The position numbers and the translations under genes were made by a program. DNA of 43,290 bases from contig JAMCQY010000035.1 in NCBI GenBank assembly GCA_023381945.1, forward strand, positions 1-43,290. The letters are read 5' to 3'. The stretch comes from Deltaproteobacteria bacterium (GTDB taxonomy: Bacteria; Desulfobacterota; Desulfobaccia; Desulfobaccales; 0-14-0-80-60-11). The notes under the pieces are model-generated. The model was given only the letters and a program-made list of their open reading frames with translations, was not told the DNA's origin and did not search any database. Positions 33,248 through 41,240 of this stretch are shown here, in pieces (position 1 is the first letter of the stretch; the number at the start of each line of letters is the position of its first letter).

Positions 33248-34462
33248 TCAATAACCCATGAGCCCGCAACAACGCGTGCAGACCGGCATCAGCCCCTCCA
33301 CCGCCAGGCTGTGCCGGAACTTCCGGTAGGCCGCCGAGTTCCACAGTTCGGTGATGGTGGCCTCTTTGAGATTGCCCACCACGTAGTCGTGGTAGTCCCG
33401 GCAGGGCGACAGGTCGCCGTTGCTGTTGACCTCCACCGCTTGGTAAATGGAAATGCATTGGTTATAGCCGAACCGGGCCTGATGGTCGGTATAGTAGGTG
33501 CGCAGGTTGGCCTCGCCGGTGACATTGGGGATAATGGTGACCGGCGGATTCTTGGCCCCCCGGGACTTGGCCAGGACGGCCTGCAACTGCCGGTCCATTT
33601 CGGCATAGTCATCGGGCCGCCAGCCCCCCACCCAGCCCGCCGGCCTCTCTGGCTTAAAGCCGAAGCGCTGGAAAAAATCTGCTTCATGGGCCCGGACGTT
33701 TTCAGTGTCGATCCACCAGGAAAGATAAAAAACGAACAGGTCCACTTTATCGCGGAAGGCATCGTAGATGTCAGTTAAGTGGCGGAAATTGTTCCGGGAA
33801 ATGGTAGTGAGCGACGCGATCAGGGGCAGGCCTCGTCCCCGGGTGCGCCTGGCCTCATGCACCGCGGCCAGTCCGGCCTGAATGTCGGCAAAGTTGTCGG
33901 CCCCGGCCACCCCCGGGCGGGTGCGGTTATGCAGGGTTGCGTCCGGCCCGTCGATGGAAATCTGCAGCAGGAACATGGGCGCCCGGACCAGGCGCTCGGC
34001 CATGGCCGCGATCCTGGTGCCATTGGTGGCAATTGAGCAAGGCAACCCCAGGCTGGTGGCGTGTTCGATGAGGTCCACCGAGCCTTCGTAGAGCATGGGC
34101 TCGCCGCCCCAGAGGTAGAGGAAAGGCCGGTGGCCGTGGGCCACCAGGTCGTCCAGCACTGCCTGGTAGCGCCCAGGTTCGACCTCGTTGCGCTTCAACT
34201 CCCGCAGGTTTTTGCCGTGCAGGAAACCCTGATCGCCCCACTGGCCGCAAGTATGGCAGCGCAGGTTGCACAGGTCGGTGATGCGCAGGCTGAGTTGGCG
34301 AATCTTCCTGGCCCGGCCGGAATCCGCCCCGGCATAGAGCAGGTTGAAGAGCAACTTCTCTCCTTGCAAAGTGGCCAATTTGCCGGCGATCCAGGGATGA
34401 GCGGCCACCCGGCGAAAATTTTTCAGCACCGCGCCCAAGGCAATCTTACTGCGTGCGCCCAT
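33248..34462 (-). CDS. Radical SAM protein with SPASM-like C-terminus
   Basis: A 404-residue radical SAM enzyme. The 4Fe-4S cluster motif is C65-N-L-R-C69-H-T-C72 (CxxxCxxC), followed by YLWGGEPMLY (GGE motif) and ISIDGPDATLHNRTRPG. The C-terminus has a SPASM-type arrangement: NQCISIYQAVEVNSNGDLSPCRDYHDYVVGNL, then PVCTRCCG. Such proteins modify peptides, sugars or lipids by radical chemistry. No short precursor peptide gene is visible nearby; its partners are two GT4 genes downstream and a zinc dehydrogenase transcribed divergently, so a role in building or modifying a surface glycan is more likely (inference). Confidence 0.88.
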   Translation of the reverse strand: MGARSKIALGAVLKNFRRVAAHPWIAGKLATLQGEKLLFNLLYAGADSGRARKIRQLSLRITDLCNLRCHTCGQWGDQGFLHGKNLRELKRNEVEPGRYQAVLDDLVAHGHRPFLYLWGGEPMLYEGSVDLIEHATSLGLPCSIATNGTRIAAMAERLVRAPMFLLQISIDGPDATLHNRTRPGVAGADNFADIQAGLAAVHEARRTRGRGLPLIASLTTISRNNFRHLTDIYDAFRDKVDLFVFYLSWWIDTENVRAHEADFFQRFGFKPERPAGWVGGWRPDDYAEMDRQLQAVLAKSRGAKNPPVTIIPNVTGEANLRTYYTDHQARFGYNQCISIYQAVEVNSNGDLSPCRDYHDYVVGNLKEATITELWNSAAYRKFRHSLAVEGLMPVCTRCCGLMGY

Positions 34463-34476
34463 ATAAATTCCGTTTT

Positions 34477-34717
34477 CCGTTTGCCGTTTTCCGCTGGAAA
34501 ACCATAATTATCACCAGGTTAACAAGTTAGTTTATTGGCTTTGGCGGCAAACATGGTATAAATGGTAAGATTCTCGAATTGATGGAGTCTTAGGGGCATT
34601 ATACTCCAATCGGCTAAAATCCCCAAGGGTTACTAATAGCCAGCGATTATCTGCTTTAGCTTATTGCCTTTAATATACACCCATGCCAGACAACGAAAAT
34701 CGGAAAACGGCAAACGG
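34477..34717. repeat. Inverted pair of CGGAAAACGGCAAACGG repeats flanking a divergent promoter region
   Basis: CCGTTTGCCGTTTTCCG (34477-34493) is the exact reverse complement of 34701-34717. The right copy lies inside the 5' end of the MDR gene and encodes part of its N-terminus (RKTANGK). About 200 bp of spacer separate the arms. Confidence 0.7.
34535..34562 (+). promoter_or_regulatory. Predicted promoter of the MDR dehydrogenase gene
   Basis: TTGGCT (34535-34540), 16-bp spacer, TATAAA (34557-34562), 120 bp before ATG 34683. The -35 matches 4 of 6 consensus bases. Confidence 0.4.
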
Positions 34718-35936
34718 CAAACGCTCTTTTCCAGCCCTGGTTTACTATCGCTCCATTTTCCGCTACCTCCTGGCTGCCGGCCTTAACCGGCTCTGGCCGC
34801 GGCACTTTTTTTCCGGAGTGGCCCCACTCAAGCTTGCTCGGGTGAACCTGGCGCCGCCCGGCCCGGATTGGCTGGTGCTCAAAAGCCGCCTGTGCGGCAT
34901 CTGCGGCTCCGACCTGCGGCTGCTCAAGGGGGTGGAGTCCCTGCTCCTGGAGCCTTACGCCTCCTTTCCCGCGGTTCTGGGCCACGAAGTGGTGGCTGAA
35001 GTGGTCGGGGCCCCGCCCGGCTCTTCGTTTCGGCCCGGAGATCGGGTAGCCGTGGAGCCGGTCCTGCCCTGCGAAGTCCGGGGCATCACACCTCCCTGCC
35101 GTTTCTGCGTCCAGGGACAATACAACCTGTGCGAAAACTTCACCCAGGGGAGCCTTTCTCCCGGAACCATTCTGGGTTTCCATAAAGAGGCCGGGGGCGG
35201 CCTGGCGGAGTTTCTACCCGCCCATCCCAGCCGTCTGTTCCGTCTCCCGGATAACCTGCCGGACGAAGTGGCGGTCCTCACCGATTCCCTGGCTTCGGCC
35301 CTGCAGCCGGTCCTGGACCATTTTCCCCAGGATCAGGATCAGGTGGTGATTTACGGCGCCGGCATCATCGGCCAGCATCTGGTCCGGCTCCTGCGGGTCT
35401 TGGGTTCCAAAGCCCGAATAATCATGGTGGCCCGTTATCCCTTCCAGCAACAATTGGCGGGGGATGGCGGCGCCGACCTGGTTCTGAAATCCCCTGACCG
35501 GGCGGAACTGGGTGCGGCCGTGGGCGCCCGGCTGCTGTCCACCACCCTGGGGGGCGGCAATCTGGAGGGCGGGTCGGATCTTTTTTTCGACTGCGTCGGC
35601 AATCGCCGTTCCCTGCAAGAGGGTCTGCTGGCCTTGCGGGGCGGCGGCGCCTATGTATTGGTAGGCACCGCCGGCGAGGTTGGCCCGGTGGACCTCTCCA
35701 GTCTCTGGTTCCGGGAAATCCGGATGAGCGGCACCGCCATGTACTCTTACGGCAACTGGCAAGGACAACGGGTGCGTACCTACCAGCTGGCAGTGGACCT
35801 CCTGGCCCGGGGAGATTACCCGATCCAGGGCCTGATTTCTCACGTCTTTCCGCTGAGTGACTACCGGGAGGCCTTCCAGGTGGCCTTCGACAAGCGGCAC
35901 CACCAGAGCGTCAAGGTGGTCTTTGATTTGCGATAA
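34683..35936 (+). CDS. Zinc-dependent MDR dehydrogenase, surface-glycan associated
   Basis: A 417-residue medium-chain dehydrogenase. Catalytic zinc site: Cys74 (LCGICGSDL), His101-Glu102 (GHEVV); structural zinc lobe with C130, C139, C142 and C150; nucleotide loop YGAGIIGQHL. It is longer than usual because of an N-terminal extension and a longer lobe. The family-like part begins near ALVYYRSIFRYLL (residue 18); the preceding MPDNENRKTANGK is largely encoded by an inverted repeat copy, so the native start may have been replaced. It is divergent from the radical SAM gene; a sugar or alcohol intermediate is the plausible substrate. Confidence 0.85.
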   Translation: MPDNENRKTANGKRSFPALVYYRSIFRYLLAAGLNRLWPRHFFSGVAPLKLARVNLAPPGPDWLVLKSRLCGICGSDLRLLKGVESLLLEPYASFPAVLGHEVVAEVVGAPPGSSFRPGDRVAVEPVLPCEVRGITPPCRFCVQGQYNLCENFTQGSLSPGTILGFHKEAGGGLAEFLPAHPSRLFRLPDNLPDEVAVLTDSLASALQPVLDHFPQDQDQVVIYGAGIIGQHLVRLLRVLGSKARIIMVARYPFQQQLAGDGGADLVLKSPDRAELGAAVGARLLSTTLGGGNLEGGSDLFFDCVGNRRSLQEGLLALRGGGAYVLVGTAGEVGPVDLSSLWFREIRMSGTAMYSYGNWQGQRVRTYQLAVDLLARGDYPIQGLISHVFPLSDYREAFQVAFDKRHHQSVKVVFDLR

Positions 35937-35940
35937 AAAA

Positions 35941-35996
35941 TGTAGGACAGCCGCCCCCGGCTGTCCTTGGGCAGGCGAGGGCGCCTGCCCTACATT
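35941..35996. repeat. TGTAGGACAGCC palindromic repeat, intergenic copy
   Basis: TGTAGGACAGCCGCCCCCGG, CTGTCC, GGGCAGGCGAGGGCGCCTGC, CCTACA: two adjacent hairpins. Nearly identical to the copy read as the gmhB tail (1272-1326). Confidence 0.8.
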
Positions 35997-36093
35997 TCAA
36001 GCATGGAAGTGGAGATGCGCCCTGCGCATCATGTAACTGGAATTTTCTGATCACTGCCCACTGACTAATGGTTATTGGCTACCGATTACTGAC

Positions 36094-37002
36094 ATGAAAC
36101 TAGTCATCAGCGTCGACGTGGAGGAAGAAGGTCTCTTCTCCGGCCGGTACCCCCGGGAATCCGGCGTGATCAACGTCGGCGAACTGCGCCGCCTGGAGTT
36201 CATCCCGCGCGACTTTGGCTTTCCGTTGACCCTGTTGGTGAGTTATCAAGTGGCCCGCGACCCGGCGGCCTGCGCAGTACTGGCCCGTTGGCGGGACCTG
36301 TACGGCGCTGAAATCGGCGTCCATCTCCATCCCTGGAGCACCCCGCCTTTCGACGATCTGGCCGTACCTGAGCCGGTGCCGGCCGCGCACCTGCCCCTGC
36401 CGCTGCTGCGGGATAAATTTGCCCGCCTGGTGCAGGCCGTGCAAGATTCCCTCGGGGTCGAGCCGGCCTCCTTCCGCATGGGCCGCTTCGATTTCGGGCC
36501 GCGGGTTTTGGACCTTCTGCCGGAGTTCGGCCTGAAGACAGACAGCAGCATTGCGCCCCTTACCTTAAAGGGCGCGGGCGATTATTTTCTGGCCCCGGCG
36601 GACCCGTTTTGGCTCAATCCCGCCCTGCTGGAAGTGCCACTGACCCTGGTGCCGGTGGTGGCGGGCCTGCCCGAGGTCTTCGCCCGCCTGGCCCGGTTCT
36701 GCCCCGGCACTTCGGGCCACCGCCTGCTGAGTTGGTTCAAGTACTGGGGCGCCGCCGGCATCCAACCGGCCTGGTTTCCTCTGCCCTCCATGCGCCTGGC
36801 GGTTAAATTGCACCGCCGCCGGGGTGGACGCACACTCACCATGTTTTTCCATTCTTCCGAGCTCAAACCCGGGGCCAGCCGGCTCTTCCCCACGGAGGAG
36901 GCCGTTGGACGCTTCGTTGCCAAAATCCGGACCTTTTTCGACTGGCTGGTCAAAACCGGGCCAGTGGAGGGCGTCACCTTATCCGGGTTATTTCAGGAGT
37001 AG
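36094..37002 (+). CDS. Polysaccharide deacetylase-family protein
   Basis: A 302-residue cytoplasmic protein with the NodB-type carbohydrate deacetylase layout: LVISVDVEEEGLF at the N-terminus (metal Asp), EIGVHLHPWSTPPF (H-x-H metal pair), ASFRMGRFDFGPRVLDLLPEFGLKTDSS (the FR-x-GR-x2-G motif) and TMFFHSSELKPG near the C-terminus. No signal peptide, so it would act on a cytoplasmic nucleotide- or lipid-linked sugar. ATG 36094 directly follows a GATTACTGAC repeat tract that leaves no clear SD. Located after the MDR gene on the same strand (157 bp, with a repeat between). Confidence 0.82.
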   Translation: MKLVISVDVEEEGLFSGRYPRESGVINVGELRRLEFIPRDFGFPLTLLVSYQVARDPAACAVLARWRDLYGAEIGVHLHPWSTPPFDDLAVPEPVPAAHLPLPLLRDKFARLVQAVQDSLGVEPASFRMGRFDFGPRVLDLLPEFGLKTDSSIAPLTLKGAGDYFLAPADPFWLNPALLEVPLTLVPVVAGLPEVFARLARFCPGTSGHRLLSWFKYWGAAGIQPAWFPLPSMRLAVKLHRRRGGRTLTMFFHSSELKPGASRLFPTEEAVGRFVAKIRTFFDWLVKTGPVEGVTLSGLFQE

Positions 37003-37014
37003 CCGGATAAATGG

Positions 37015-37042
37015 GTAGGGCGACCCAGCGGGTCGCCCCTAC
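37015..37042. repeat. GTAGGGCGACCC/GGGTCGCCCCTAC hairpin at a convergent junction
   Basis: Perfect-to-near-perfect palindrome between the convergent deacetylase and GT2 genes, which are only 80 bp apart; a plausible bidirectional transcription barrier. Confidence 0.65.
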
Positions 37043-37082
37043 GCTGATTTCCCGTCCCCCTTCTCAAAACTCGAAACTCAAA

Positions 37083-37889
37083 TCAGGCAGTCTCCGAAGC
37101 CCCTGCCGGGCGTTCGGAATAATAGCCGCCTTGGCGTAAGCCGCGGCCATGGGAAGAAAATATTCGGAAGTGCGCCCACCCCCGCTTCTCCAAGAAAAAT
37201 TTTATTGAAGTGGCCAATACCCCCAGGCCGTATTTGACGCTGCGGCTGAAATTGATGGAGGAGGCCTCTTCGAAATAGCGAGTCGGGCAGGAAACTTCGC
37301 CGATGGGAAAATCGAAAAAGATCACCTGGGCCAGCATCTCATTGTCGAAAACGAAATCGTCGGAGTTTTCCCACAGCGGCAGGCTCTCCAATACCTTGCG
37401 GGAAAAGGCCCGGAAACCGGTGTGGTATTCCGAAAGCTTGGCCCCCAGCAACAGGTTTTCGAACAAAGTAAGGCAGCGGTTGAAGACGTATTTGTAAGCC
37501 GGCATGCCGCCCTGCCGGGCCTTGCCGCCCAGGATGCGGGACCCGATGGCTGCCTCGTATTCGCCGCTGGCCACCAGTCCTGCCAGCGCCGGAATGATCT
37601 TGGGGGAATACTGGTAATCCGGATGCACCATGACTACGATGTCGGCCCCGCTTTTCAAGGCTTCGGTATAGCAGGTCTTCTGATTGCGGCCATAACCCAT
37701 GTTGCGCTCATGCAGGAAACAGCGGATCCCCAACCGCCGGGCCACTTCGAGAGTCTCATCATGAGAGGCGTCATCTACCAACAGGACTTCGTCCACCACG
37801 TCGAAGGGAATATCCTGGAAAGTGCGCTCCAAGGTCCGGGCGGCGTTATAGGCAGGCATGACCACCAGTACTTTTTTTCCAGCCAGCAT
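37083..37889 (-). CDS. Glycosyltransferase family 2 (dolichyl/undecaprenyl-phosphate sugar synthase-like)
   Basis: A 268-residue GT-A enzyme: [28 protein letters not shown] (DDxS motif), [36 protein letters not shown] (DxD equivalent HPD), [20 protein letters not shown] and [11 protein letters not shown]. This is the DPM1/DPG-like group that loads a sugar on a polyprenyl phosphate, here without membrane helices. ATG 37889 with AGAAAAGGA just upstream was chosen; the frame stays open to 38018 but that extension is not family-like. A lipid-linked sugar from this enzyme could feed the GT-C-like protein at 39418. Confidence 0.85.
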   Translation of the reverse strand: MLAGKKVLVVMPAYNAARTLERTFQDIPFDVVDEVLLVDDASHDETLEVARRLGIRCFLHERNMGYGRNQKTCYTEALKSGADIVVMVHPDYQYSPKIIPALAGLVASGEYEAAIGSRILGGKARQGGMPAYKYVFNRCLTLFENLLLGAKLSEYHTGFRAFSRKVLESLPLWENSDDFVFDNEMLAQVIFFDFPIGEVSCPTRYFEEASSINFSRSVKYGLGVLATSIKFFLEKRGWAHFRIFSSHGRGLRQGGYYSERPAGASETA

Positions 37890-38107
37890 TCCTTTTCTTC
37901 TCCCCGTTATCTGATATAATTCAATACTTATAACGATTTCGGCGGACCGGGACCCGCCGCCAGTAAATATTTTCAGCGTCTTAACGGCCTCAATCCACGC
38001 TGACTGATAACCCTGCAATAATTATTTCATATAAAGATTTGGCGAAAAAAGCAAACTGCCTCACCGCCCAAGGGCTTTGCGAGGTGGCGTTGGCAGGAGA
38101 ACAGATT

Positions 38108-39337
38108 TTGACCCGAACTGAAAAAATTACCTGGCTTGCATTTGGCGCAGCTTCCCTGCAATTGGCCTTTCTTCAACCCTATATCATCCTGGTGCCGGGA
38201 GAGCGCACAAACTTGTTTTCCGGGGCCCTCTGTTTACTAAGCCTGATAGCGGCCCTGATCTTTGCTGGGCGAGGCGCCATAAGGTTCAGGTCTCCGGAGT
38301 TTTTGGTTTCGGTGGTTCTCGCCGCGCTTGCGGTAGCCAGCGCTCTCAACGATCTGCCCCTCCGGTCTCCGTCTTTCCGGGTGGCCGTCCTGTTGGCCTC
38401 GGGATTGGGAGGCTTCTGGTGTGCCAGATTATTATTGTCTAGCCCGGAAAATCAACGCCGTTTCCAATGGTTATGCCTGGTGATCCTGGGCGGGGTCCTG
38501 CTCCTGAGCCTGACCGGATACCTGCTGAGGCGTGAAATCCATTACTTTTTCTTTAAGGGTTCCAATCATCCACTCACCAACTTGATCTTCCTGCTCTCTT
38601 TTGCCCCTCTGACGCTATTGAGAGAAAAGTCCCGGCCTCTGGTGCTGTTGGGGGTGGCCCTGCTTAGTTTGAGCTATGTGGCGCTCTGTCTCAGCGAACG
38701 CCTGTCAGTGGTCTTTATCCCCGTAGGTTTGGGAGTTGTGGGCCTGTTTTTCGGGACCTTACGCTGGAAGCACGTGGTCGCGGCCCTGTTGATTTTTGGT
38801 CTGGTTATCGGCGTGTTTTCGCAGCAAATCCTCTGGTTCAAACTGAGCACCAAGTATCCCACCTACCGCATCGAAAACTACTTCTTCTCCTGGGCCATCG
38901 CCCGGCAGCACCCGCTTTTGGGTATTGGCCTGAGCTCAAACCGGGATCAGTTTTTAAAAGACTATCAAATCAAATATCCATATGAGACCAAAGAACAATT
39001 TTCCAAGGATGTGGCCTATATCGTCACGCCCGACAATCAGCTTCTCACTTTTCTGTCCGGTCTGGGCTTTCCCTTCACCATCATCTATTTCCTGGCGGTC
39101 CTTGCCCTGCTGGTGAAACTCGTAGCTATGACTTTCCGCCCGCCTCCGGGGCTCTATTTCCATCCCCTGGCGCTCCTGTTTCCCTTGGCCGCGGCCCTGC
39201 TCCATTACCAACTTTATGACGGTTTGCTGTTTCCTCAAAATAGCTGGTTTTTTCATATCCTGCTTGGGTTGATTTCCTTGGCGCCCGCGCCGCGCCGGGT
39301 TGAACCGGCCCAGGAAGTCCCTTTGATTAATTCCTGA
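38108..39337 (+). CDS. O-antigen ligase/polymerase-like membrane protein
   Basis: About 409 residues with 10-12 membrane helices and a periplasmic loop before the C-terminal helices (WFKLSTKYPTYRIENYFFSWAIARQHPLLGIGLSSNRD), the segment typical of WaaL/Wzy_C proteins, including HPLLGIGL. It would ligate or polymerise lipid-linked glycans at the periplasmic side. No ATG is available: the frame opens at TTG 38039, but TTG 38108 has AGGAGA 7 bases upstream and starts just before the first helix, so it is preferred; GTG 38084 is possible. The GT-C-like gene follows after 80 bp. Confidence 0.8.
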   Translation: MTRTEKITWLAFGAASLQLAFLQPYIILVPGERTNLFSGALCLLSLIAALIFAGRGAIRFRSPEFLVSVVLAALAVASALNDLPLRSPSFRVAVLLASGLGGFWCARLLLSSPENQRRFQWLCLVILGGVLLLSLTGYLLRREIHYFFFKGSNHPLTNLIFLLSFAPLTLLREKSRPLVLLGVALLSLSYVALCLSERLSVVFIPVGLGVVGLFFGTLRWKHVVAALLIFGLVIGVFSQQILWFKLSTKYPTYRIENYFFSWAIARQHPLLGIGLSSNRDQFLKDYQIKYPYETKEQFSKDVAYIVTPDNQLLTFLSGLGFPFTIIYFLAVLALLVKLVAMTFRPPPGLYFHPLALLFPLAAALLHYQLYDGLLFPQNSWFFHILLGLISLAPAPRRVEPAQEVPLINS

Positions 39338-39417
39338 TCCAAGATTGACTGAACATGCTTAAAAAATACTTCGGCCCAAAACTTATAGCTGTCAGTTCCG
39401 GAAAACTATAAATCGCC

Positions 39418-40749
39418 ATGCGGAAAATGATTAACTCCTTTGCGGTTCACCCCCTGATGGCCGCGCTCCTCCTGGTTGCCCTCCCGGTCATCGTCTTTTG
39501 GCGATCAAATTTTTTTTATATCATCGATGACTGGACCACCCTCATCCATATGGTGCAGTACCCTTTCGGGAAATATCTGGTGACCCCGGACGGTGAACAG
39601 TGGTTCCCTTTTTTCAGTCTGGTTTATTATGGCTTGGTGCGGCTGGCCGGGGAGCATTATTCTTTACTGGTCCTGGTCAATTGTCTGGGGACCGGCGCCA
39701 ACGCCTTTCTGGTTTACCTCTTCTATCGCCGCCACTTACCCGCCGGTCTGGCTCTGATCCTGGGGGCCGTCTATGCCGTGGCCGCGGTGCATCACGCCAT
39801 CGCCTGGAACGCCTTCTACGTTGGCTACCTCCTCAGCCTGTCCTTCTTTTTGGGGGCGCTGCTGCTGACGGACGCTTATCTCCAGAACGGTGGCGGCAGC
39901 CTTCTGTTCGGCGTTGGCCTCTGTGCCTTGCTGTCGCTGCTGTCCCACAATTATCCCTTGGTGGGACTCCTGGCCCTGCCCCTTTATGCCCTCCTGGTGG
40001 GGGATGGTTACGGCCGAAAATTTTGGACTCTCACCGGGACCGTGGCCGTGGTGTACCTGCTATTTGCGGCGGGGTATCTTACCTTTGCCGGGCTCCACGC
40101 CGCGGCCAGCCATAATTCCCGGGTCTTAGCCACCTTGCCTGGCCCCGGTTACCTGGTGCACCTGGTCTACGGGGCCTGGCTGGCGCCTTTTTTCTATCTG
40201 TTTTGGGGCTATTATCACTTTCCGGTCTGGGCTTACGTGGCCGGTATCGCCCTGCTCACCGCTTCTTTAGCCGTTATCTGGGCCCGGGGCAAGACACCGG
40301 CGCGCCGCCTGGCCCTTTGGGCCCTGCTGGTCAACGGCCTGCCCTTTCTCTTAATCTCCTTGACCCGCTACCAGCGATCCGTGAACCAGGCCTTTGTGGC
40401 CCGCTATGGCATCTTCACCCTCATCGGGGCGCTTCTGTTGTTAGGCCTGGCCTGGCGCGGACTTGCGGAACGGCTCCCCCCCAGAGATTGGCGGCGCCTG
40501 CTGCCTTTGGGCCTCTTGGCCCTCATACTGGCCGGGCAGTTTCTGGCCCTCCCGCATTGGGCCGGAAAATACCGGGAGATGACCCAGGCGGCCAAAGCGT
40601 GTTACTATGTGCTCAGCCAAGAGTCCGCCACGGCCCGGCTGCCTCAGGAAGATTACCTAAAGTTCTGTCCCGGCGCCTACCCGGTCATCACCCCAAGGCA
40701 GGCCCTGGCCGTTCGCCGCTTTCTGGAACGGTCAAGCCCAGACCCATGA
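39418..40749 (+). CDS. Polytopic membrane protein, GT-C/GT39-like
   Basis: A 443-residue inner membrane protein with about 10 helices. Shortly after the first helix it has FYIIDDWTTLIHM; an acidic pair in the first external loop is the usual catalytic site of GT-C enzymes that use polyprenyl-phosphate sugars. Then HHAIAWNAFYVGYLLSLSFF and a cluster of helices, ending in a soluble ~70-residue tail (REMTQAAKACYYVL...). Probably a periplasm-facing glycosyltransferase decorating the glycan handled by the ligase-like neighbour. ATG 39418; ATG 39427 is an alternative. The family is a structural inference, so function is moderate confidence. Confidence 0.7.
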   Translation: MRKMINSFAVHPLMAALLLVALPVIVFWRSNFFYIIDDWTTLIHMVQYPFGKYLVTPDGEQWFPFFSLVYYGLVRLAGEHYSLLVLVNCLGTGANAFLVYLFYRRHLPAGLALILGAVYAVAAVHHAIAWNAFYVGYLLSLSFFLGALLLTDAYLQNGGGSLLFGVGLCALLSLLSHNYPLVGLLALPLYALLVGDGYGRKFWTLTGTVAVVYLLFAAGYLTFAGLHAAASHNSRVLATLPGPGYLVHLVYGAWLAPFFYLFWGYYHFPVWAYVAGIALLTASLAVIWARGKTPARRLALWALLVNGLPFLLISLTRYQRSVNQAFVARYGIFTLIGALLLLGLAWRGLAERLPPRDWRRLLPLGLLALILAGQFLALPHWAGKYREMTQAAKACYYVLSQESATARLPQEDYLKFCPGAYPVITPRQALAVRRFLERSSPDP

Positions 40750-40841
40750 TTTTTAGGGCTTGGCCGCGCCGGATCATCGGTTTTTTGGGGTTTTAAGAAA
40801 ATGGGGCTTAACTTTAATCCCACCATGCCAGTCTAAAATAT

Positions 40842-40869
40842 TAGGCGGACAGAACTAGGCGGACAGAAC
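40842..40869. repeat. Tandem 14-bp direct repeat
   Basis: TAGGCGGACAGAAC twice, exactly adjacent. Could be a pair of regulator sites ~370 bp upstream of the oxoamine synthase gene, or a replication-slippage product. Confidence 0.6.
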
Positions 40870-41172
40870 AGACATTGACCTAATTTCTAATGTTTTTCCG
40901 GTTTTTTCCCGAAAAGGAAACAAAGAAGGCATTCCGGTACTTACCAAATTAACGACCATAATTTCACTCTTCTGAACATTTTGTTAAAGAAAATCGGCAT
41001 ATTTTCCTTTTTATTGCTGGGTAAACCTAGAAAAACCTGATATAATTCCTCATGAAAATCTGCCTATAGGGGGGTAATCACGGATTCCTAGCCACAAGAG
41101 CGATTTATACCTTATGCCTAAATTTCAGTGCGAAAATGGGCAAGTTTAATTTTCTAAGTACAATTAATACCA

Positions 41173-41201
41173 TTGACTTTTTATCAAGATAGAAATAAAA
41201 A
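41173..41201 (+). promoter_or_regulatory. Candidate promoter of the alpha-oxoamine synthase gene
   Basis: TTGACT, 17-bp spacer, TAAAAA. The -10 is weak; the extended -10 TGATATAAT at 41038-41046 is the stronger alternative and would give a ~185-nt leader. The gene's purine-rich ribosome site GGAGGGGGAGGG ends 13 bases before the ATG, longer than usual. Confidence 0.4.
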
Positions 41202-41240
41202 GGTGTAAATCTACCGGAGGGGGAGGGTAGAATCCTTATT

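Larger units (their letters stand above)
40750..41240. other. AT-rich non-coding region with a tandem repeat and promoter elements
   Basis: 491 bp without a supported gene, much AT-richer than its flanks. It contains a tandem 14-bp repeat TAGGCGGACAGAAC (40842-40855 and 40856-40869), an extended -10 TGATATAAT (41038-41046), and TTGACT (41173-41178) 17 bp before TAAAAA (41196-41201). None of the palindromic repeat families seen elsewhere occurs here. Confidence 0.55.
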
